Shown: piece by piece, positions 12,489 to 14,812 of the stretch
Numbering within the stretch: position 1 is the first letter of the stretch
How the letters are laid out: the number at the start of each line of letters is the position of its first letter
DNA from: an uncultured Burkholderiales bacterium
Lineage (GTDB): Bacteria; Pseudomonadota; Gammaproteobacteria; Burkholderiales; Burkholderiaceae_C
DNA length: 14,812 bases
Assembly: GCA_903952885.1 (NCBI GenBank)
Contig: CAJBHE010000031.1
Coordinates: forward strand, 1 to 14,812
Direction: 5' to 3'
Position numbers and translations under genes: made by a program
Notes under the pieces: generated by a model
Told to the model about the DNA's origin: nothing
Seen by the model: the letters and a program-made list of their open reading frames with translations, nothing else
Databases searched by the model: none

Positions 12489-12738
12489 CACTACCTGCAC
12501 AAGAAGGTTGCGTACCCCACCATGCCAGCCATAAGTACAACACAGGAACCGCCTGAGCCACCCACAAGAAATGGAGCAGGGTCATGTCAGGTAAGTGCCA
12601 GGCCAATGCCAAAGAGCACACGGTCAACATGACCAGCCCCACCACCCCCAACAACGACCGCTTAGTCAAAGCAGACACGTCAATTGCGGGTGGATCCGTG
12701 GCCTCAGATTCAGAGGCTGTCTGGGGCGGCTTGGTCAA
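12478..12738 (-). CDS. Small two-helix membrane protein, probable diverged symporter small subunit (DUF4212-like)
   Basis: The 86-residue product has a polar N-terminus and two predicted membrane helices at about 29-47 and 54-74. Genes for VC_2705-type symporters are usually preceded by a small DUF4212 protein with two helices. This one occupies that place and overlaps the symporter gene by 11 bases. Helix 2 (FLWVAQAVPVLYLWLAWW) loosely resembles the DUF4212 pattern with a W-x-A-Q motif, but the usual C-terminal Asn-Arg-Leu-Asp segment is missing and the tail is short (GTQPSCAGSDAS). The start is uncertain: TTG at 12738, six bases after the ppsA stop, has no ribosome binding site, and a GTG at codon 21 is possible. 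Assignment to the family is by context more than by sequence. Confidence 0.6.
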   Translation of the reverse strand: MTKPPQTASESEATDPPAIDVSALTKRSLLGVVGLVMLTVCSLALAWHLPDMTLLHFLWVAQAVPVLYLWLAWWGTQPSCAGSDAS

Positions 12739-12744
12739 AGAGGT

Positions 12745-14812
12745 TTACTTGGCCAATGACTTCCAAGTGTCGATCACGCTGTCTGGGTTGAGCGAAATGG
12801 AGCTGATGCCCTGATCGGCCAACCAATGCGCGAAGTCAGGGTGGTCGCTAGGACCTTGACCGCAAATGCCAACGTACTTGCCTTGCGCCAAACACGCGGC
12901 GATGGCTTTGCTCAACAAAGCTTTCACAGCGGGATCGCGCTCGTCAAAGTCAGCAGCCAGCAATTCCAAGCCTGAGTCGCGGTCGAGGCCCAAAGTGAGT
13001 TGGGTCAGGTCATTTGAGCCAATGGAGAAGCCGTCAAAGAACTTCAAGAAGTCTTCGGCAAGAATGGCGTTGCTCGGCACTTCGCACATCATGATGACCT
13101 TGAGATCGTTCTCACCGCGCTTCAAGCCGTGCTCGGCCAACAAGCTGGTCACACGCTCGGCTTGGCCCAAGGTACGCACGAAAGGCACCATGACTTGCAC
13201 GTTGGTCAAGCCCATGTCGGAGCGCACGCGGCGCATGGCTTCACACTCCATCGCAAAGGCTTCGCCGAAGTCTTCGCTGATGTAACGCGCAGCACCACGG
13301 AAACCCAGCATTGGGTTCTCTTCCTCGGGCTCGTAGCGGCTGCCACCAATGAGTTTTCGGTATTCGTTGGACTTGAAGTCCGACAGTCGCACGATGACTG
13401 GCTTGGGCCAAAATGCGGCCGCGATGGTGGCGATGCCTTCAGCCACTTTGTCCACGTAGAAAGCGCGGGGTGACGCATGGCCTCGGGCGACAGACTCAAC
13501 GGCCTTCTTCAAATCAGCATCCACATTCGGGTAGTCAAGAATCGCCTTGGGGTGCACGCCGATGTTGTTGTTGATGATGAACTCTAGGCGGGCCAGGCCC
13601 ACGCCTTCGTTGGGCAACTGGCAGAAATCAAACGCCAGTTGTGGGTTACCTACGTTCATCATGATTTTGGTTTTGATGCTGGGCATTTCGCCGCGCTGAA
13701 CTTCGGTCACTTCCGTTTCTAGCAAACCGTCGTAAATCATGCCGGTGTCGCCTTCTGAGCAGCTCACGGTCACCAAGGTGCCGTCTTTCAATTTTTCTGT
13801 CGCGTCGCCGCAACCCACCACTGCAGGAATGCCCAACTCACGCGCAATGATCGCAGCATGGCAGGTACGGCCACCACGGTTGGTCACGATGGCGCTGGCG
13901 CGCTTCATCACGGGTTCCCAGTTGGGGTCGGTCATGTCGGTCACCAACACATCACCGGGCTGGACCATGTCCATCTCGCTGATGTTGTGTACCAAGCGCA
14001 CAGGGCCTGTGCCAATTTTTTGACCAATCGCGCGGCCTTCAGCCAACACCGTGCTGTGGCCTTTGAGTTTGTAGCGAAACTCAGACTGGCCTTTGGCTTG
14101 GCTCTTCACGGTTTCTGGGCGCGCCTGCAAGATGTACAAGAGGCCGTCAGTGCCGTCTTTGCCCCATTCAATATCCATGGGACGTTGGTAATGGGCCTCG
14201 ATCACCATGGCGTAATGGGCCAGTTGCTCAACGTCGGCATCGGTCAATGAGTAACGGTTACGCAGCTCAGTGGGCACATCGGTGGTTTTGACCAATTTGC
14301 CTGTGGCTTTTTTCTCTTCGGCTGTGGAGAACTCCATTTGCAAGAGCTTGGAGCCCAAGTTGCGGCGGATCACGGCGCGCTTGCCTACTTTCAGAGTTGG
14401 CTTGTGCACATAAAACTCGTCGGGGTTCACCGCGCCTTGCACCACGGTCTCACCGAGTCCGTAGCTCGAGGTGATGAACACCACGTCGTCAAAACCAGAC
14501 TCGGTGTCGATGGTGAACATCACACCGGCCGCGCCCAAGTCGGAGCGCACCATGCGTTGCACGCCAGCAGACAAAGCCACATCGGCGTGGGCAAAGCCCT
14601 TGTGCACGCGGTAGCTGATGGCGCGGTCGTTGTACAACGAGGCGAAGACTTCCTTCATCTTGTGCAGCACTTCGTCGATGCCGTGCACGTTCAAAAAAGT
14701 TTCTTGTTGGCCGGCGAACGAAGCGTCAGGCAAGTCTTCCGCCGTGGCTGAAGATCGCACAGCAAACGTGGCTGCGGCATTGTCAGCAGACAAAATCGCG
14801 AACGCGTCGGCA
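12745..14812 (-). CDS. ppsA: Phosphoenolpyruvate synthase (pyruvate, water dikinase), N-terminus outside the window
   Basis: About 688 C-terminal residues are visible; by comparison with E. coli PpsA (792 residues) roughly 105-110 N-terminal residues lie beyond the window. The enzyme makes PEP from pyruvate and ATP, releasing AMP and phosphate, for gluconeogenesis. The ATP-grasp domain contains FAVRSSATAEDLPDASFAGQ near the visible start. The swivelling phosphohistidine domain has GGRTCHAAIIARELGIPAVV with catalytic His at codon 13860-13858. The C-terminal PEP/pyruvate TIM-barrel carries LDRDSG and GKYVGICGQGPSDH with the conserved Cys. The reading frame stays open to the window edge, so the TTG at 14793 is an internal Leu, not a start. 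Downstream, six bases separate its stop from the small membrane protein, suggesting co-transcription with the symporter. Confidence 0.97.
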   Translation of the reverse strand, partial: ADAFAILSADNAAATFAVRSSATAEDLPDASFAGQQETFLNVHGIDEVLHKMKEVFASLYNDRAISYRVHKGFAHADVALSAGVQRMVRSDLGAAGVMFTIDTESGFDDVVFITSSYGLGETVVQGAVNPDEFYVHKPTLKVGKRAVIRRNLGSKLLQMEFSTAEEKKATGKLVKTTDVPTELRNRYSLTDADVEQLAHYAMVIEAHYQRPMDIEWGKDGTDGLLYILQARPETVKSQAKGQSEFRYKLKGHSTVLAEGRAIGQKIGTGPVRLVHNISEMDMVQPGDVLVTDMTDPNWEPVMKRASAIVTNRGGRTCHAAIIARELGIPAVVGCGDATEKLKDGTLVTVSCSEGDTGMIYDGLLETEVTEVQRGEMPSIKTKIMMNVGNPQLAFDFCQLPNEGVGLARLEFIINNNIGVHPKAILDYPNVDADLKKAVESVARGHASPRAFYVDKVAEGIATIAAAFWPKPVIVRLSDFKSNEYRKLIGGSRYEPEEENPMLGFRGAARYISEDFGEAFAMECEAMRRVRSDMGLTNVQVMVPFVRTLGQAERVTSLLAEHGLKRGENDLKVIMMCEVPSNAILAEDFLKFFDGFSIGSNDLTQLTLGLDRDSGLELLAADFDERDPAVKALLSKAIAACLAQGKYVGICGQGPSDHPDFAHWLADQGISSISLNPDSVIDTWKSLAK

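Overview
The window looks like chromosome of a betaproteobacterium of the order Burkholderiales, most likely family Comamonadaceae (Limnohabitans/Rhodoferax-like). This rests on protein similarity recalled from memory, a moderate G+C content judged by eye, and gene order: alaA-hom-thrC with molybdenum-cofactor genes, bcp next to a PIN-PhoH gene, rpsF-priB-rpsR-rplI beside dnaB, and a VC_2705-type sodium symporter beside ppsA. The genus is an inference. I see no rRNA, tRNA, CRISPR array, insertion sequence, phage gene or intein. Almost every base is accounted for by core genes, and the longest gene-free stretch is about 165 bp.

Layout. (1) Positions 1-4513, minus strand: a tightly packed operon alaA > hom > thrC > mobB > (start of moeA). 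Every junction overlaps by 1 or 4 bases. It joins alanine/glutamate transamination, the homoserine-threonine branch and molybdenum-cofactor maturation. (2) 4514-4577: a short divergent promoter region. (3) 4578-5602, plus strand: an Mth938-domain protein and a Bcp/PrxQ peroxiredoxin, separated by a strongly structured 42-base inverted repeat in the bcp leader. An intrinsic terminator follows bcp. (4) 5767-7410, plus strand: a PIN-PhoH fusion ATPase, convergent with dnaB. (5) 7424-8836, minus strand: replicative helicase DnaB. Its upstream region holds a perfect DnaA box and a small hairpin. (6) 8938-10490, minus strand: the ribosomal/primosomal operon rpsF-priB-rpsR-rplI, with a consensus -10 element, a leader hairpin resembling the S6:S18 autoregulatory motif, and a strong UUCG-loop terminator. 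(7) 10491-14812, minus strand: ppsA (5' end outside the window), a small two-helix membrane protein and a large sodium:solute symporter, probably co-transcribed.

How the genes may work together. alaA-hom-thrC supplies amino acids, and mobB-moeA is coupled to it by overlapping stops and starts. The dnaB/rpsF block is the usual replication-translation neighbourhood; the DnaA box suggests that dnaB could respond to DnaA, which is inference. PEP synthase plus an acetate-permease-like sodium symporter suggests uptake of a small carboxylate feeding gluconeogenesis, also inference.

I did not find an undescribed multi-gene system. The best leads are cis-elements (the bcp leader RNA, the DnaA box before dnaB, the rpsF leader) and the diverged small subunit and EF-hand-like loop of the symporter.
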